Shown piece by piece: positions 5,912-6,570 of a stretch of 6,570 nucleotides of DNA. Positions within the stretch are counted from its first letter, which is position 1. Each line of letters begins with the position of its first letter. A program made the position numbers and the translations under genes. Origin of the DNA: an uncultured Bacillota bacterium (lineage in GTDB: Bacteria > Bacillota > Clostridia > Peptostreptococcales > Anaerovoracaceae); contig CABQMM010000072.1 in the NCBI GenBank assembly GCA_902465215.1, forward strand, positions 1 through 6,570. Reading direction: 5' to 3'. The notes below the pieces were generated by a model that worked only from the letters and a program-made list of their open reading frames with translations, searched no databases and was not told where the DNA came from.

Positions 5912-6570
5912 TTAAAATGAAACCTTTTCAGAACCTGTTTTCAGCTCATAGTCTTCAGGAAGTACAATCGGGTTGTCTCCGATATAATCTTCGTTGATTT
6001 CCAATCTTCCTGCTGCGATTTCTCTTTCTACTACATTTTCGAACTTCCATCTCTTTGTCTTCTGGAAAATGATAGTAAATACAACGCCTGTAACGGTTGA
6101 AATCGTAGTAGCGATGATAACCGGTGCGATGATTTCTGCAGCGCCTTCTGTTTGTACTGCTGCACGCAGACCCATTGCTGTAACCGGAATCAGGGTAATG
6201 GAAGTTGTTGCGATTGCCATCAACATACACTGTGCGTTTGTTGCGATGCCCTTAGTAGGGTTCAAAGTCTGTAAGTCATGCATTGCTTTCAGACCGAACG
6301 GAGTTGCCGCATTACCGATACCCAAAATGTTTGCTGCGAAATACAGCGCCATTGTTGACTGTGCCGGGTGATCTGCCGGAACATCCGGGAATAATTTTCT
6401 CATTACCGGTGCGATTGCCTTACCCAGCTTTTCGCAGAGTCCGGAATCTTCCATGACTTTCATCAGTCCGCAGAAGAATGCCATAATTCCGATTAAACCT
6501 AAGCAAATGTCTACTGCTGTGTCAGCGAAATCAAAAATGTTGTTCAAAACTGTTTCCATGGTTCCTGTAA
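5912..6570 (-). CDS. spmA: Spore maturation protein A (5' end beyond window)
   Basis: Partner of SpmB, a membrane protein of the nucleoside-recognition/Gate family acting in spore core dehydration. Conserved features, numbered from the Met at 6559: FFCGLMKVMEDSG (28-40), KLFPDVPADHP (55-65), ANILGIGNAATPFGLKAM (76-93), and ATTSITLIPVTAMGLR (117-132). The frame stays open to the window edge. Codons before that Met read T-G-T, giving TGTMETVLNNIF, which resembles the NGTM..V...F stretch that lies about 30 residues inside Bacillus SpmA. The Met at 6559 is therefore probably internal and the first membrane helix is missing from the window. An AGGA three bases before it leaves some doubt. The last 48 residues (from about 168) form a charged, acidic tail beyond the last membrane segment that I do not recall in Bacillus SpmA. 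Confidence 0.88.
   Translation of the reverse strand, partial: TGTMETVLNNIFDFADTAVDICLGLIGIMAFFCGLMKVMEDSGLCEKLGKAIAPVMRKLFPDVPADHPAQSTMALYFAANILGIGNAATPFGLKAMHDLQTLNPTKGIATNAQCMLMAIATTSITLIPVTAMGLRAAVQTEGAAEIIAPVIIATTISTVTGVVFTIIFQKTKRWKFENVVEREIAAGRLEINEDYIGDNPIVLPEDYELKTGSEKVSF

Overview
The window reads as a chromosomal segment from an endospore-forming Firmicute, most likely of the class Clostridia. The grounds are the spore-maturation pair spmA-spmB, strong AGGAGG-type ribosome binding sites, and protein sequences of clostridial character. No mobile element, CRISPR array, tRNA or rRNA was seen. All eight genes lie on the minus strand, so transcription runs from the right edge to the left edge.

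In transcription order, the right part (about 6570-5357) carries spmA, cut at its 5' end by the window edge, and spmB. Both are small membrane proteins needed for spore core dehydration in Bacillus. After an 80-92 base spacer holding a GC-rich hairpin come four soluble enzymes with short gaps: an S66 LD-carboxypeptidase (ldcA-like, 5264-4341), diaminopimelate decarboxylase (lysA, 4318-3014), a class A beta-lactamase-fold serine hydrolase with no signal peptide and no catalytic omega-loop glutamate (2995-2228), and, beyond a terminator-like hairpin, a VanX/DdpX-type D-Ala-D-Ala dipeptidase (2161-1595). The dipeptidase gene overlaps a MATE-family multidrug/organic-cation exporter (1605-229).

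The left edge holds a separate unit: a near-consensus sigma-A promoter (193-220), a structured leader of about 100 nt, and the first 27 codons of rpsF (ribosomal protein S6).

Read together, the four enzymes suggest cytoplasmic turnover of peptidoglycan stem peptides. LdcA trims the terminal D-Ala, the VanX-like enzyme splits D-Ala-D-Ala, and LysA converts meso-diaminopimelate to lysine. The serine hydrolase has the right fold to act on related D-amino-acid peptides, but its substrate is unknown. This grouping is inferred from family functions and gene order. Nothing here clearly qualifies as a wholly new system. The most interesting points are the enzyme cluster, the atypical serine hydrolase and the structured rpsF leader.
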